A stretch of 64,000 bases of DNA from NCBI GenBank assembly GCA_013288885.1, contig JABDBA010000005.1:43351-107350 (forward strand). Direction: 5' to 3'. Positions 43,345 through 53,653 of this stretch are shown piece after piece. Each line of letters begins with the position of its first letter. Within the stretch, counting starts at the first letter, position 1. The stretch comes from Gammaproteobacteria bacterium. GTDB taxonomy: Bacteria > Pseudomonadota > Gammaproteobacteria > JABDBA01. Under the pieces are notes generated by a model. The model was not told where the DNA came from. It ran no database searches and saw only the letters and a program-made list of their open reading frames with translations. A program made the translations under genes and the position numbers.

Positions 43345-44598
43345 ATGGCTGAAATTCGTAATTACACATTTAATTTTGGTCCACAACATCCGGCTGCGCA
43401 CGGTGTGTTGCGTTTGGTGTTAGAAGTGGATGGCGAAACGATTGTGCGTGCTGATCCGCATATCGGTTTATTACATCGCGCAACAGAAAAATTAGCAGAA
43501 TCAAAACCGTATAATCACAGCATAGGTTATATGGACCGACTTGATTATGTTTCCATGATGTGCAACGAACATGGTTACGTGTTAGCGATTGAAAAATTAT
43601 TAGGGTTAACACCGCCGCCACGCGCGCAATATATACGTGTGATGTTTGATGAAATTACCCGCGTGTTAAATCATTTATTATGGTTGGGTGCACATGCCTT
43701 AGATATAGGTGCGATGACGGTGTTCCTTTATTGCTTCCGCGAGCGCGAAGAATTAATGGATTGCTACGAAGCTGTATCGGGGGCGCGGATGCATGCTACG
43801 TATTATCGACCCGGTGGTGTTTATCGCGATCTGCCAGAAAAAATGCCGCAATATAAAACTTCTAAATGGCATAGTGAAAAAGAAGTCGCACGTTTAAATG
43901 CCAATCGCCAAGGTTCTTTATTAGATTTTATTTGGGATTTCACCGAACGCTTCCCGATGCGCGTGGACGAATACGAAACTTTATTAACGGATAACCGCAT
44001 TTGGAAACAACGCACGGTAGGCATTGGTGCGGTGACTGCAGAGCGTGCCATGCAGTTAGGTTTCACCGGCCCGATGTTACGTGGATCAGGAGTGGAGTGG
44101 GACCTTCGCAAAAAACAACCGTATGCGGTTTATGATCAATTAGATTTTGAAATTCCGATCGGTGTGCACGGCGATTGTTATGATCGTTATCTGGTGCGCG
44201 TCGAAGAAATGCGTCAATCCAATAAAATTATTCGTCAATGTGTAGAATGGTTGCGGAAAAATCCCGGCCCGGTGATGGCAGACAATAAAAAAGTGGTGCC
44301 GCCCACACGCATGGCGATGAAAGAAGATATGGAAGCATTGATTCATCATTTTAAATTATTTACCGAAGGTTATTGTGTGCCAGCGGGCGAAGCGTATACC
44401 ACGATTGAACACCCTAAAGGGGAATACGGCGTTTATTTAGTTTCAGATGGTGCGAATAAACCGTATCGTTTAAAAATTCGCGCGGCGAGTTACCCGCATT
44501 TAGCGGCTATTGGTGAAATGGTGAAGGGCCACATGATTGCCGATTTAGTGGCGGTTATTTCCAGTATTGATATTGTGTTTGGGGAAATTGACCGATAA
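43345..44598 (+). CDS. nuoD: NADH-quinone oxidoreductase subunit D
   Basis: A 417-residue 49-kDa-type subunit that forms the quinone pocket with NuoB. Landmarks are [49 protein letters not shown] and [15 protein letters not shown]. It follows the inserted ParA-like gene by 5 bases, so its translation is probably tied to that gene's message. Confidence 0.98.
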   Translation: MAEIRNYTFNFGPQHPAAHGVLRLVLEVDGETIVRADPHIGLLHRATEKLAESKPYNHSIGYMDRLDYVSMMCNEHGYVLAIEKLLGLTPPPRAQYIRVMFDEITRVLNHLLWLGAHALDIGAMTVFLYCFREREELMDCYEAVSGARMHATYYRPGGVYRDLPEKMPQYKTSKWHSEKEVARLNANRQGSLLDFIWDFTERFPMRVDEYETLLTDNRIWKQRTVGIGAVTAERAMQLGFTGPMLRGSGVEWDLRKKQPYAVYDQLDFEIPIGVHGDCYDRYLVRVEEMRQSNKIIRQCVEWLRKNPGPVMADNKKVVPPTRMAMKEDMEALIHHFKLFTEGYCVPAGEAYTTIEHPKGEYGVYLVSDGANKPYRLKIRAASYPHLAAIGEMVKGHMIADLVAVISSIDIVFGEIDR

Positions 44599-44604
44599 TA
44601 AAGT

Positions 44605-44658
44605 AACCCCCTTTGAAAAAGGGGGTCGCCTTGCTGTTTTTTGCAAGGCGGGGGGATT
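44605..44658. repeat. GC-rich double-hairpin repeat, copy 2
   Basis: A second copy of the 34264 element: ACCCCCTTTGAAAAAGGGGGT, then CGCC, a 15-base spacer, AGGCG and GGGGGATTT. It fills almost all of the nuoD-nuoE gap, so it is transcribed within the operon. Confidence 0.8.
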
Positions 44659-44672
44659 TTGAGATTATTAAT

Positions 44673-45155
44673 ATGACAAATGTACTACCCGAAAACATCC
44701 GTCAACAAATTGACGAATGGATTGTAAAATATCCACCCGAACAACGCCAATCGGCGGTGCTGTCGGCGTTGACTATTGTGCAAAATAATAATAACGGTTG
44801 GCTGACGGAAGAATTAATGGATGCAGTCGCAGAATATTTAAACATGCCGCGCATCGCTGTGTATGAAGTCGCGACGTTCTATACTATGTACGATTTAAAA
44901 CCCGTCGGCCGTCATAAAATTGGTTTGTGCACGAATGTTTCGTGCATGTTAATGGGCTGTGAAAAAATTGCCAAGCATTTGAAAAAACGCTTAGGCGTTG
45001 AATTCGGCGAAACAACCGCCGACGGAAAATTTACCTTAAAAGAAGTAGAATGTTTAGGCGCGTGTGCGAGCGCACCGGTCGTCCACATGGGCGATCATTA
45101 TTATGAAAATCTCACACCCGAAAAAATAGATGAGATTTTGGATGGGCTGAAATAA
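44673..45155 (+). CDS. nuoE: NADH-quinone oxidoreductase subunit E
   Basis: A 160-residue thioredoxin-fold subunit carrying [2Fe-2S] cluster N1a. The ligands lie in [10 protein letters not shown] and [10 protein letters not shown], and [17 protein letters not shown] is the family signature. ATG 44673 is chosen; the frame from 44613 would be read through the hairpin repeat. Confidence 0.97.
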   Translation: MTNVLPENIRQQIDEWIVKYPPEQRQSAVLSALTIVQNNNNGWLTEELMDAVAEYLNMPRIAVYEVATFYTMYDLKPVGRHKIGLCTNVSCMLMGCEKIAKHLKKRLGVEFGETTADGKFTLKEVECLGACASAPVVHMGDHYYENLTPEKIDEILDGLK

Positions 45156-45159
45156 ATAT

Positions 45160-46437
45160 ATGACAAACGAAATCTGTTTCCGTACATTAGATCAACCAGA
45201 ACCCTGGACGCTGAAAACTTATCGCGCCGCCGGTGGCTATGCGATGTGGGAAAAAATCCTGCGTGAAAAAACCCCACCCGAAGCGATCATTGCCGAACTA
45301 AAAACCTCCGCACTGCGTGGGCGTGGTGGCGCTGGTTTCCCCACCGGCCTCAAATGGAGTTTCATCTCACGTGCTGCACCTGGCCAAAAATATGTGCTCT
45401 GCAATTCCGACGAAGGCGAACCTGGCACCTGCAAAGATCGCGAAATATTACAACTCAACCCGCATCAACTCATCGAAGGTATGGCGATTGCCGGATATGT
45501 AATGGGTGCAACTGTGGGTTATAACTATATTCGTGGTGAATACATTCAACCGTTTAAACGTTGCGAAGCCGCTTTAAAAGAAGCGCGGGCAGCAGGCTTG
45601 CTCGGCAAAAATCTTTTAGACTCAGGTTTTGATTTTGAATTACACAATCATTTAGGCGCAGGCGCTTATATTTGCGGAGAAGAAACTGCGCTGATGGAAT
45701 CACTCGAAGGCAAAAAAGGTATGCCGCGTTTTAAACCACCGTTCCCGGCCAATTTTGGTTTATATGGCAGACCAACGACGATCAACAATACTGAAACATT
45801 TGCTTCCGTACCGGTAATTTTAGCTAAAGGCGGACAATGGTTTTTAGAATTAGGTAAGCCGAATAATGGTGGTTGCAAAATTTTCAGCGTGACCGGCCAT
45901 GTTAATAAACCGGGTAATTACGAAGTACCATTGGGTATACCGTTTAAAGAATTATTAGCAATGGCAGGCGGCATGAAAGACGGGCGTAAATTAAAAGGCG
46001 TGATCCCCGGTGGCTCATCGATGCCAGTGTTAACCGGTGATGTGATGATGCAAACGAATATGGATTACGACTCAATTGCCAAAGCTGGTTCCATGTTAGG
46101 ATCAGGCGCAGTGATTCTGATGGATGAAACCACTTGTATGGTAAAAGTGTTAACGCGTATTGCACATTTTTATAAAGAAGAATCGTGTGGCCAATGCACG
46201 CCTTGCCGCGAAGGCACCGGTTGGATGTATCGCGTGTTGCATCGTATTGAACAAGGTCAAGCGCGCGTAGAAGAATTAGGTTTATTAGATAATATCGCCA
46301 GTAAAATTATGGGGCATACTATTTGCGCCTTAGGTGATGCAGCAGCGATGCCAGTACAAAGTTTTATTAAGCAATTTCGTGATGATTTTGTATATCACAT
46401 TGAACACAAAAAATGCCCGGTGGGGGATGATCATTAA
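45160..46437 (+). CDS. nuoF: NADH-quinone oxidoreductase subunit F
   Basis: A 425-residue subunit that binds NADH and FMN and holds cluster N3. The NADH site is [13 protein letters not shown], the FMN-binding part [14 protein letters not shown] and [13 protein letters not shown], and the cluster ligands are in [15 protein letters not shown] with a later Cys in [11 protein letters not shown]. It starts 4 bases after nuoE. Confidence 0.98.
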   Translation: MTNEICFRTLDQPEPWTLKTYRAAGGYAMWEKILREKTPPEAIIAELKTSALRGRGGAGFPTGLKWSFISRAAPGQKYVLCNSDEGEPGTCKDREILQLNPHQLIEGMAIAGYVMGATVGYNYIRGEYIQPFKRCEAALKEARAAGLLGKNLLDSGFDFELHNHLGAGAYICGEETALMESLEGKKGMPRFKPPFPANFGLYGRPTTINNTETFASVPVILAKGGQWFLELGKPNNGGCKIFSVTGHVNKPGNYEVPLGIPFKELLAMAGGMKDGRKLKGVIPGGSSMPVLTGDVMMQTNMDYDSIAKAGSMLGSGAVILMDETTCMVKVLTRIAHFYKEESCGQCTPCREGTGWMYRVLHRIEQGQARVEELGLLDNIASKIMGHTICALGDAAAMPVQSFIKQFRDDFVYHIEHKKCPVGDDH

Positions 46438-46443
46438 TTATTT

Positions 46444-46710
46444 ATGAACCAGCCTTCATTAACTATACAAATATTTTCAACCATAGGGGCTTTTTGCTGT
46501 TTATTTGCCTATGTGGGGCATCAGTTAAAATGGATGGATCCCAGGAAGATTTTTTATAATTTATTGAACATTATTGGAGCAGGGATTTTAACTTATATTG
46601 CATTCAAACCCTTTCAATCTGGGTTTTTCCTGATGGAAGGAATTTGGACGGTGATGAGTGTATATGCTTTATTTCGAGTTTTTTGTACAAAGGTGTTAAA
46701 TAATGATTGA
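46444..46710 (+). CDS. CBU_0592-like small membrane protein between nuoF and nuoG
   Basis: An 88-residue protein with three hydrophobic segments (IFSTIGAFCCLFAYVGHQL, LLNIIGAGILTYIAF, GFFLMEGIWTVMSVYALF). The pattern G-x-Y-x-x-x-L-x(n)-LLN-x-x-G followed by E-x-x-W matches the CBU_0592 family, named after a Coxiella protein of unknown function. It starts 6 bases after nuoF and overlaps nuoG by 8 bases, so it is firmly within the operon although it is not a known complex I subunit. Confidence 0.8.
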   Translation: MNQPSLTIQIFSTIGAFCCLFAYVGHQLKWMDPRKIFYNLLNIIGAGILTYIAFKPFQSGFFLMEGIWTVMSVYALFRVFCTKVLNND

Positions 46711-49075
46711 AATAGAAATAGACGGTAAAACATTCCAAGCTGAGCCAGGTTCGATGATCATCGAAGTGGCCGATAAAGTGGGCATTCCGATTCCACGGTT
46801 TTGCTATCACAAAAAATTATCGATTGCTGCCAATTGTCGCATGTGTTTAGTAGAAGTAGAAAAAGCACCTAAACCGATGCCTGCTTGTGCTACGCCAGTG
46901 ACACCGGGCATGAAAATATTAACCTGCTCGCAAAAAGCGCGCGAAGCACAAAAGTCAGTAATGGAATTTTTATTAATCAATCATCCACTCGATTGCCCGA
47001 TTTGCGATCAAGGTGGTGAATGTGAATTACAAGATGTTTCCTTAGGTTATGGCAAAGGCATTTCGCGTTTTACCGAAGGCAAGCGATCAGTCAAAGACGA
47101 TGATCTGGGGCCATTAATTGCTACAGAAATGACCCGTTGTATTCAATGCACACGCTGTGTTCGTTTTGAACAAGAAGTGGCAGGATTTCGCGAGCTCGGT
47201 GCAACGGGGCGTGGTGAAAATATGGAAATCACCACGTTTATTAAACACAGTATTTCGCATGAAATGTCGGGCAATATTATTGATCTTTGCCCAGTGGGCG
47301 CATTGACTTCTAAGCCTTATCGTTTTTCCGCGCGTGCGTGGGAACTGGATCAAGTCGAAGCAGTTGCACCACATGATTGTATTGGATCAAATATTTATGT
47401 TCACAAACGTGTGCAAGAAGTGATGCGTGTAGTGCCGCGTGAAAATGAAACGTTGAATGAAACTTGGTTATCGGATCGTGATCGCTATGCTTATACTGCG
47501 GTGAACAGCCCAGCGCGGTTGCACAAACCGATGATCAAAGTGAATAATGTTTGGCAGGAAACCGATTGGGCAACCGCACTGGAATTTGTTGCCGATGGTT
47601 TGCAAAAAGTGTTGACGCAATATGGCCCCAAACAAATAGGTGCGTTTGCAGCGCCGAGCGCAACTACCGAAGAACATTATTTATTACAAAAATTAATGCG
47701 TACTTTGGGCATTAATTCTGTTGATCATCGTTTACATCAAACTGATGTCAGCGATCAAAAATATGCGCCATTATATCCTAGCTTGGGCATCAAAATTGAA
47801 GAGCTCGAATTGCAAGATACTATCTTGTTGATAGGTTCAAATATTCAACGTGAACAACCGATTGCTGGCCATCGTATTCGCAAAGCGACTTTACGTGGTG
47901 CGCAAGTATTAAGTATTAATGCCGTCGATTATCCGGTTAATTTTAATTTAGCTGAAAAAATTATTACCGCGCCTGATCATTTTAATTTGAATTTGGCAGG
48001 TATTGCTAAAGCTTTATCGGCCCAATCTAAAGCAGATTTACCAACACAGATACTTGATTTATTAAAAGAGATACAGCCTAGCGCAATCGAACAAAAGTTT
48101 GCAGCGCAATTAAGCAGCGGTGAAAAAAAATTAATATTATTAGGTGCGGTTGCACAAAACCATCCTGAAGCGGCGACATTGCGTGCGCTTGCACAGTTGA
48201 TTGGAACTTTATCTAGCGCAAAAGTAGGTTGCTTAACAGAAGGTGCTAATAGCGCTGGGGCATGGTTGGCTGGCGCTGTTCCGCATCGTGGCCCTGCAGG
48301 CGCGGCATTGCCAGAATCAGGTTTAGCGATGAACACCGGATTGGGCGCGAGTTTGCGCGCTTATTTCTTATTGGGCATCGAACCGGAATTTGATGCTGCC
48401 AATCCAGCGGCTGCAGTCGCTTCGCTCAACAAAGCAGAATTTGTCGTAGCTTGCTCACCATTCAAGACAGATGGCCTTTTGCAATATACACATGCTATTC
48501 TTCCCATCGCTGCTTTCACTGAAACTTCGGGTACTTATGTAAATGCAGAAGGGCGTTGGCAAAGTTTTAATGCTGCAGTTGCTGCTCCTGGTGAAGCACG
48601 CCCAGGCTGGAAAGTATTGCGCGTGTTGGGCAATCAGTTGAATTTGGCAGATTTTGATTATGTGACTTCAGAGCAAGTGCGAGATGAATTACGGGTTTTG
48701 GTGGATGCGGCGGTGTTCCCTCTCCCAAACCCTCACCCAAAGGGAGATGGGATCGGAAAAAGAGCAGAGGGGAAGGGCATCATGCGTATTACCGAATGGC
48801 CGATTTATTCTATTGATAATATGGTGCGCCAGTCACAGCCGCTGCAGGATTCAGCGACCAATGAGCCCACCGCTGTTTATATGAATGAAAAGTTGGCTAA
48901 AGATTTACAATTGCAAGATGGTGCAATGGTGAAAGTAATACAAGGTAGCGCTCAAGCAGAGTTGCCGCTGATGGTTGATGCAAGAATTGCTGCTGGGTGT
49001 GTATGGATCCCTGCTGGGCGGCCTGAAACAGCCACTTTAGGCGCTGCGTTTGGATCAGTTGAGATTATTATGTAG
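46703..49075 (+). CDS. nuoG: NADH-quinone oxidoreductase subunit G
   Basis: A 790-residue iron-sulfur subunit. The N-terminal ferredoxin-like part has CRMCLVEVE, HPLDCPICDQGGECELQD and CIQCTRCVRFEQEVAG for clusters N1b, N4 and N5, followed by a molybdopterin-oxidoreductase-like domain. Near residues 671-694 an unusual Pro/Gly/Lys-rich segment (FPLPNPHPKGDG onward) interrupts the conserved flow into ITEWPIYSIDNMVRQS and coincides with a repeat-like palindrome in the DNA. The TAG stop is formed by the first bases of a REP-like palindrome. Confidence 0.96.
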   Translation: MIEIEIDGKTFQAEPGSMIIEVADKVGIPIPRFCYHKKLSIAANCRMCLVEVEKAPKPMPACATPVTPGMKILTCSQKAREAQKSVMEFLLINHPLDCPICDQGGECELQDVSLGYGKGISRFTEGKRSVKDDDLGPLIATEMTRCIQCTRCVRFEQEVAGFRELGATGRGENMEITTFIKHSISHEMSGNIIDLCPVGALTSKPYRFSARAWELDQVEAVAPHDCIGSNIYVHKRVQEVMRVVPRENETLNETWLSDRDRYAYTAVNSPARLHKPMIKVNNVWQETDWATALEFVADGLQKVLTQYGPKQIGAFAAPSATTEEHYLLQKLMRTLGINSVDHRLHQTDVSDQKYAPLYPSLGIKIEELELQDTILLIGSNIQREQPIAGHRIRKATLRGAQVLSINAVDYPVNFNLAEKIITAPDHFNLNLAGIAKALSAQSKADLPTQILDLLKEIQPSAIEQKFAAQLSSGEKKLILLGAVAQNHPEAATLRALAQLIGTLSSAKVGCLTEGANSAGAWLAGAVPHRGPAGAALPESGLAMNTGLGASLRAYFLLGIEPEFDAANPAAAVASLNKAEFVVACSPFKTDGLLQYTHAILPIAAFTETSGTYVNAEGRWQSFNAAVAAPGEARPGWKVLRVLGNQLNLADFDYVTSEQVRDELRVLVDAAVFPLPNPHPKGDGIGKRAEGKGIMRITEWPIYSIDNMVRQSQPLQDSATNEPTAVYMNEKLAKDLQLQDGAMVKVIQGSAQAELPLMVDARIAAGCVWIPAGRPETATLGAAFGSVEIIM
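48716..48782 (+). repeat. Palindromic repeat-like tract translated in frame inside nuoG
   Basis: CCCTCTCCC (48718-48726), a C-rich stretch and GGGAGATGGG (48742-48751) form a hairpin-capable tract of the 'CCCTCTCCC...CCCTCACCC' type that is normally intergenic. Here it keeps the frame and adds roughly 20 low-complexity residues to NuoG between the body and the conserved ITEWP segment. Confidence 0.6.
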
Positions 49076-49164
49076 GTCGGTTCAAGCGAAGCGGAACCGA
49101 CAGTGGAGTTTATTCAAGCCTCTATGTTGGATCCGTCGCTGACGCTCCTTGATCCAACCTACAT
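49071..49164. repeat. 94-bp two-part palindromic element, full copy
   Basis: Type b palindrome TGTAGGTCGGTTC ... GAACCGACA-like unit (49071-49102), a 21-base spacer starting GTGG, then a type a palindrome (49124-49164). The identical composite, inverted and also 94 bases long, lies at 58687-58780. It covers most of the nuoG-nuoH gap. Confidence 0.85.
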
Positions 49165-49199
49165 TCTGTTTAAAATATTATTTATTGGTTTAGGATATT

Positions 49200-50225
49200 A
49201 TGTTTAACGATTTACTACTCATACTTTGGATCATCATAAAGATCATTGTGATCGTCGTGCCTTTATTATTGGGCGTGGCGTACCTGACTTTTTTTGAGCG
49301 CAAAGTCATTGGTCTGATGCAATCCAGAATTGGCCCCAATCGCGTAGGCCCGTGGGGATTATTGCAACCGATCGCCGACGTGCTTAAATTGTTAACCAAA
49401 GAAATTATTATTCCGTCTGCTTCGAACCGTTATTTATTTGTTATTGCGCCAATGCTGACTATTACACCAGCCTTAGCCGCATGGGCAGTTATTCCATTTA
49501 GTCAAGGCATGGCTTTGGCGAATATCAATGCGGGTGTGTTATATCTGTTTGCCTTGGGTTCGCTTTCTGTTTATGGTGTTTTAGTCGCGGGTTGGGCGTC
49601 GAATTCGAAATACGCATTTTTAGGCGCAATGCGTGCTGCTGCGCAAACTATTTCATATGAAATTGCCATGGGTTTTTCTTTTGTTGGTATTTTATTAGCT
49701 GCAGGCAGCATGAATTTGCAAGATATTGTGTTGAAACAGCAGGGCGGTTTTTGGCACTGGTATTGGTTACCGTTGTTGCCGTTATTTGTAACGTATTGGA
49801 TTTCCGGTGTAGCCGAAACGAATCGCTTACCGTTTGACGTGGCAGAAGGTGAATCCGAAATCGTTGCGGGTTTCCATGTGGAATATTCAGGAATTACGTT
49901 TGCGCTGTTTTTCTTAGCGGAATATATCAACATGATTATGGTGTCTACCATCGCTGCGTTATTGTTTTTAGGCGGATGGTTATCACCCTTTGAAGGGATC
50001 CCGCTTTTAGGCCCGTTATTTGCTTGGGTCCCCGGCATTATTTGGTTATTTCTTAAGATCGGTGGATTTTTGTTTTTATACATTTGGTTGCGTGCTACTT
50101 TTCCACGTTACCGCTATGATCAAATTATGCGGTTAGGTTGGAAGGTATTAATTCCAGTAACGTTAGTTTGGGTGGTAGTGGTGAGTTTGGGTGTGGAATT
50201 TAAAATTGCGCCTTGGTTTATTTAA
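49200..50225 (+). CDS. nuoH: NADH-quinone oxidoreductase subunit H
   Basis: A 341-residue membrane subunit with eight spans that links the quinone site to the proton channels. Landmarks are [48 protein letters not shown] (acidic loop) and [13 protein letters not shown]. It follows the 94-bp repeat after nuoG. Confidence 0.98.
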   Translation: MFNDLLLILWIIIKIIVIVVPLLLGVAYLTFFERKVIGLMQSRIGPNRVGPWGLLQPIADVLKLLTKEIIIPSASNRYLFVIAPMLTITPALAAWAVIPFSQGMALANINAGVLYLFALGSLSVYGVLVAGWASNSKYAFLGAMRAAAQTISYEIAMGFSFVGILLAAGSMNLQDIVLKQQGGFWHWYWLPLLPLFVTYWISGVAETNRLPFDVAEGESEIVAGFHVEYSGITFALFFLAEYINMIMVSTIAALLFLGGWLSPFEGIPLLGPLFAWVPGIIWLFLKIGGFLFLYIWLRATFPRYRYDQIMRLGWKVLIPVTLVWVVVVSLGVEFKIAPWFI

Positions 50226-50236
50226 AAAAGATTGCT

Positions 50237-50725
50237 ATGAAAAAATTGCTACATTATTTAAAAACGTTTTCTTTATGGGAATTGTTGAAAGGGCTTAAAT
50301 TGACCGGCAGATATTTTGTCGATAAAAAAGTCACCGTTCAGTTCCCCGAAGAAGAAACGCCACGTTCACCGCGCTTTCGCGGTTTACATGCGCTGCGTCG
50401 TTATCCTAACGGTGAAGAGCGTTGTATTGCCTGCAAACTTTGCGAAGCGGTGTGCCCTGCATTGGCAATTACTATTGCAGCAGAGCCACGCGAAGATGGT
50501 TCGCGCCGCACCACTAAATATGAAATCGATTTATTTAAATGTGTTTATTGTGGTTTTTGTGAAGAGTCATGCCCTGTAGACTCTATTGTATTGACTGATT
50601 TGCAGCATTACCATTTTGAAAATAGGGGCGAGCAAATTGTTACTAAAGAAAAATTATTGGCTATTGGCGATAAATATGAAAATGAAATTGCTAAGGCAAG
50701 AAAAGAAGATGCGCCATTTCGGTGA
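50237..50725 (+). CDS. nuoI: NADH-quinone oxidoreductase subunit I
   Basis: A 162-residue subunit with two [4Fe-4S] clusters (N6a, N6b). The ligands are in [16 protein letters not shown] and [18 protein letters not shown] 50237 is preferred ([11 protein letters not shown]); a start at 50213 would overlap the end of nuoH. Confidence 0.97.
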   Translation: MKKLLHYLKTFSLWELLKGLKLTGRYFVDKKVTVQFPEEETPRSPRFRGLHALRRYPNGEERCIACKLCEAVCPALAITIAAEPREDGSRRTTKYEIDLFKCVYCGFCEESCPVDSIVLTDLQHYHFENRGEQIVTKEKLLAIGDKYENEIAKARKEDAPFR

Positions 50726-50734
50726 AATAAAACT

Positions 50735-51349
50735 ATGAACCTTGCACAAATTTTTACAGACTTGGTTTTTTTTAGCTTTGCTGCCATTTTGGTCGGCTCG
50801 GCATTAATGACTATTATTTCACGCAATCCTGTGCGCAGTGCTTTGTTTTTGGTATTAGCATTTTTTGCAGCAACTGGTTTGTGGATTTTATTAGAAGTCG
50901 AATTTTTGGGTTTGATTTTAATTCTGGTTTATGTCGGCGCTGTGATGACATTATTCTTATTTGTCGTGATGACTTTGAATATCGATGTTGAAGAACAGCG
51001 TAGTAGTTTTGTGCGCTATTTACCGTTTGCCATTGTGATTGTGGCAATGTTGGTTATTTTAATGGTGTACGTGATTAGCCCTGGCCACCTCAATCCTAGT
51101 GAATTAACAACGACGGGTGGGCAACCAGTCAATTATAGCAATACCACAGAACTAGGCATGGTGCTGTATACGGACTACGCGTATCCGTTTGAATTGGCAG
51201 GTATATTATTATTGGTTGCGATTATTGCCGCCATCAGTTTAACCTTCCATGGCAAAGGCAATAATAAAACGCAAAACCCGGATCAACAAATTCTCATTCG
51301 TCGTGAAGATCGTATCCGCATGGTAAAAATGCAGGGGGACAAAAAATGA
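50735..51349 (+). CDS. nuoJ: NADH-quinone oxidoreductase subunit J
   Basis: A 204-residue membrane subunit with five spans. The third span carries the family pattern [26 protein letters not shown], the pi-bulge helix involved in coupling. It overlaps nuoK by 4 bases. Confidence 0.97.
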   Translation: MNLAQIFTDLVFFSFAAILVGSALMTIISRNPVRSALFLVLAFFAATGLWILLEVEFLGLILILVYVGAVMTLFLFVVMTLNIDVEEQRSSFVRYLPFAIVIVAMLVILMVYVISPGHLNPSELTTTGGQPVNYSNTTELGMVLYTDYAYPFELAGILLLVAIIAAISLTFHGKGNNKTQNPDQQILIRREDRIRMVKMQGDKK

Positions 51350-51651
51350 TTTCATTGTCCGCTTATTTGATTTTGAGTGCGATTGTCTTCGGCCTTGGTT
51401 TGGCAGGTATTGTGATCAATCGTAAAAATGTCATCATTTTATTAATGTGTGTGGAATTATTATTATTAGCCGTCAATACCAATTTTGTGGCGTTTTCACA
51501 TTATTTTCACGATATTGCCGGGCAAGTATTTGTATTTTTTATTTTAACGGTGGCAGCGGCCGAAGCAGCAATCGGTTTGGCGATTCTTATCGTATTGTTC
51601 CGTGGCCGCAAAACTATTGATGTTGATAAGCTGAATACATTGAAAGGATAA
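51346..51651 (+). CDS. nuoK: NADH-quinone oxidoreductase subunit K
   Basis: A 101-residue membrane subunit with three spans. The proton-pathway glutamates are visible in [16 protein letters not shown] and in [13 protein letters not shown]. Its ATG overlaps the nuoJ stop (ATGA). Confidence 0.98.
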   Translation: MISLSAYLILSAIVFGLGLAGIVINRKNVIILLMCVELLLLAVNTNFVAFSHYFHDIAGQVFVFFILTVAAAEAAIGLAILIVLFRGRKTIDVDKLNTLKG

Positions 51652-51669
51652 GTAGGTAATTAATAAGCA

Positions 51670-53637
51670 ATGAACCAACTACAAACTATAATATACGCGA
51701 TCGTTTTATTCCCACTGCTGGGCAGCACTATTGTCGGCCTATGGAATAAAAAAATCAGTTGCCGTGGGGCCCATTGGGTCACAACCATCGGCGTGGCTAT
51801 ATCATTTGTACTTTCACTTTACCTCTGCTACCAAATTGTTTTTGCGGGCGTGCCAACTTATAACTTCAACGCCTATATTTGGGGCGGTAGCGGCAGCTAT
51901 CAATTTAATATTGGTTTCTTGCTCGATAATTTGAGCACTACGATGCTGGTCGTGGTGAATTTCGTTTCATTATTAGTACATATTTATAGTATTGGTTACA
52001 TGCGTGAAGATGATGGCTACCAACGCTTTTTTAGCTACATCTCATTATTTACCTTTGCCATGTTAATGTTAGTGTCGGCCAATAACTTTTTACAACTCTA
52101 TTTTGGTTGGGAAGGTGTGGGCTTGGTATCTTATCTTTTGATTGGGTTCTGGTTTAAAAAAGAAACCGCCAACTTCGGTAGTTTGAAAGCATTCATTGTG
52201 AATCGTGTCGGCGATTTTGGTTTCATCTTAGGTATTGCTGCGGTATTTAATTACGTAGGAAATGTCGATTACGTTTCAGTTTTTAACATTGCTCCATCAT
52301 TAGCAACACAAACCATGACTGTTTTCCCGCATACTCATTGGTCTGTGCTTACCGTTATTTGTATTCTGTTATTTATCGGTGCAATGGGCAAATCAGCACA
52401 AATGCCATTACACGTTTGGTTGCCCGAATCGATGGAAGGCCCTACACCTATTTCTGCTTTAATTCATGCCGCAACCATGGTCACCGCCGGTGTTTACATG
52501 GTAGCGCGTATGTCACCGTTGTATGAATTTTCTGAAGTCGCATTAAGCGTGGTATTAATAGTCGGCGCGACCGGCGCTTTATTTACCGGCATTTTAGCGA
52601 TAGTACAAAATGATATTAAACGCGTGGTTGCTTATTCTACACTGTCACAACTCGGTTACATGGTCGCGGCGTTGGGTGTATCAGCCTATGCCGCTGGGAT
52701 CTTCCACCTCTTTACCCACGCATTTTTTAAAGCGTTATTATTCTTGGCAGCAGGTTCTGTTATTATCGCCATGCATCACGAACAAGACATGCGCAAGATG
52801 GGTAATTTGCGCAAGTACATGCCAGTCACTTATGTCTGCTTTTTAATTGGCGCGTTAGCCTTAGCGGCGATACCACCGTTTGCCGGATTTTATTCTAAAG
52901 ATGCCATCATTGAAGCGATTCATCACGCGTTAATCCCCGGTGCTAGTTACGCTTATTATTGCGTATTGTTGGGAACTTTCGTCACGGCATTTTATATTTT
53001 CCGCGCTTTCTTTTTAGTGTTTCACACGGAAGAAAGAATGGATGAACACACGCGCGCAGGCTTGCGTGAATCAACTTGGGTGGTATGGTTGCCATTAGTA
53101 TTATTGGCGATCCCTTCAGCGATTGCTGGGATCTTTTTGGTGGGTACGATTTTATATTCACCCACCGGTGGTTTATTAGGCACGAGTATTTTTATCTTAC
53201 CGCAAAATAATGTACTAGCCAGTTTAGCGATCGATTATCATGGCCCATTACTATTAGCATTGGATTCGGTATTTAGTTTACCGTGTTGGTTAGCCGTAGG
53301 CGGGATTTTTGTGGCATGGTTATTGTATATAAAATTCCCACGCGCCCCGGCTTATTTTGTTGAGAAGTTTTCGTTAATCTATAAAGTATTATTAGCGAAA
53401 TATGGTTTTGATGATTTTAACCAAGTAGTATTTGCACGCGGCAGTTTGAAATTAGCTAAAGTATTTTTTGAAGTGGGCGATGTGAAAATTTTAGATCATG
53501 ATTTGGTTGATGGCTCCGGCCGTTTTATTGCTTGGTGCTCGGCTAACTTGCGCAAGCTGCAATCCGGTTATTTGTATCATTACGCATTTGCGATGATTAT
53601 TGGCGTGCTTGTGTTGTTGGCATGGCTGTTGTGGTAG
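51670..53637 (+). CDS. nuoL: NADH-quinone oxidoreductase subunit L
   Basis: A 655-residue antiporter-like proton-pumping subunit. Key residues are the Glu in YFGWEGVGLVSYLLIGFW, the Lys in GAMGKSAQMPLHVWLPESM and the later Lys in AFFKALLFLAAG. The long C-terminal amphipathic helix and final span are present. Confidence 0.98.
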   Translation: MNQLQTIIYAIVLFPLLGSTIVGLWNKKISCRGAHWVTTIGVAISFVLSLYLCYQIVFAGVPTYNFNAYIWGGSGSYQFNIGFLLDNLSTTMLVVVNFVSLLVHIYSIGYMREDDGYQRFFSYISLFTFAMLMLVSANNFLQLYFGWEGVGLVSYLLIGFWFKKETANFGSLKAFIVNRVGDFGFILGIAAVFNYVGNVDYVSVFNIAPSLATQTMTVFPHTHWSVLTVICILLFIGAMGKSAQMPLHVWLPESMEGPTPISALIHAATMVTAGVYMVARMSPLYEFSEVALSVVLIVGATGALFTGILAIVQNDIKRVVAYSTLSQLGYMVAALGVSAYAAGIFHLFTHAFFKALLFLAAGSVIIAMHHEQDMRKMGNLRKYMPVTYVCFLIGALALAAIPPFAGFYSKDAIIEAIHHALIPGASYAYYCVLLGTFVTAFYIFRAFFLVFHTEERMDEHTRAGLRESTWVVWLPLVLLAIPSAIAGIFLVGTILYSPTGGLLGTSIFILPQNNVLASLAIDYHGPLLLALDSVFSLPCWLAVGGIFVAWLLYIKFPRAPAYFVEKFSLIYKVLLAKYGFDDFNQVVFARGSLKLAKVFFEVGDVKILDHDLVDGSGRFIAWCSANLRKLQSGYLYHYAFAMIIGVLVLLAWLLW

Positions 53638-53653
53638 GAAATAGGAAGGTTTA

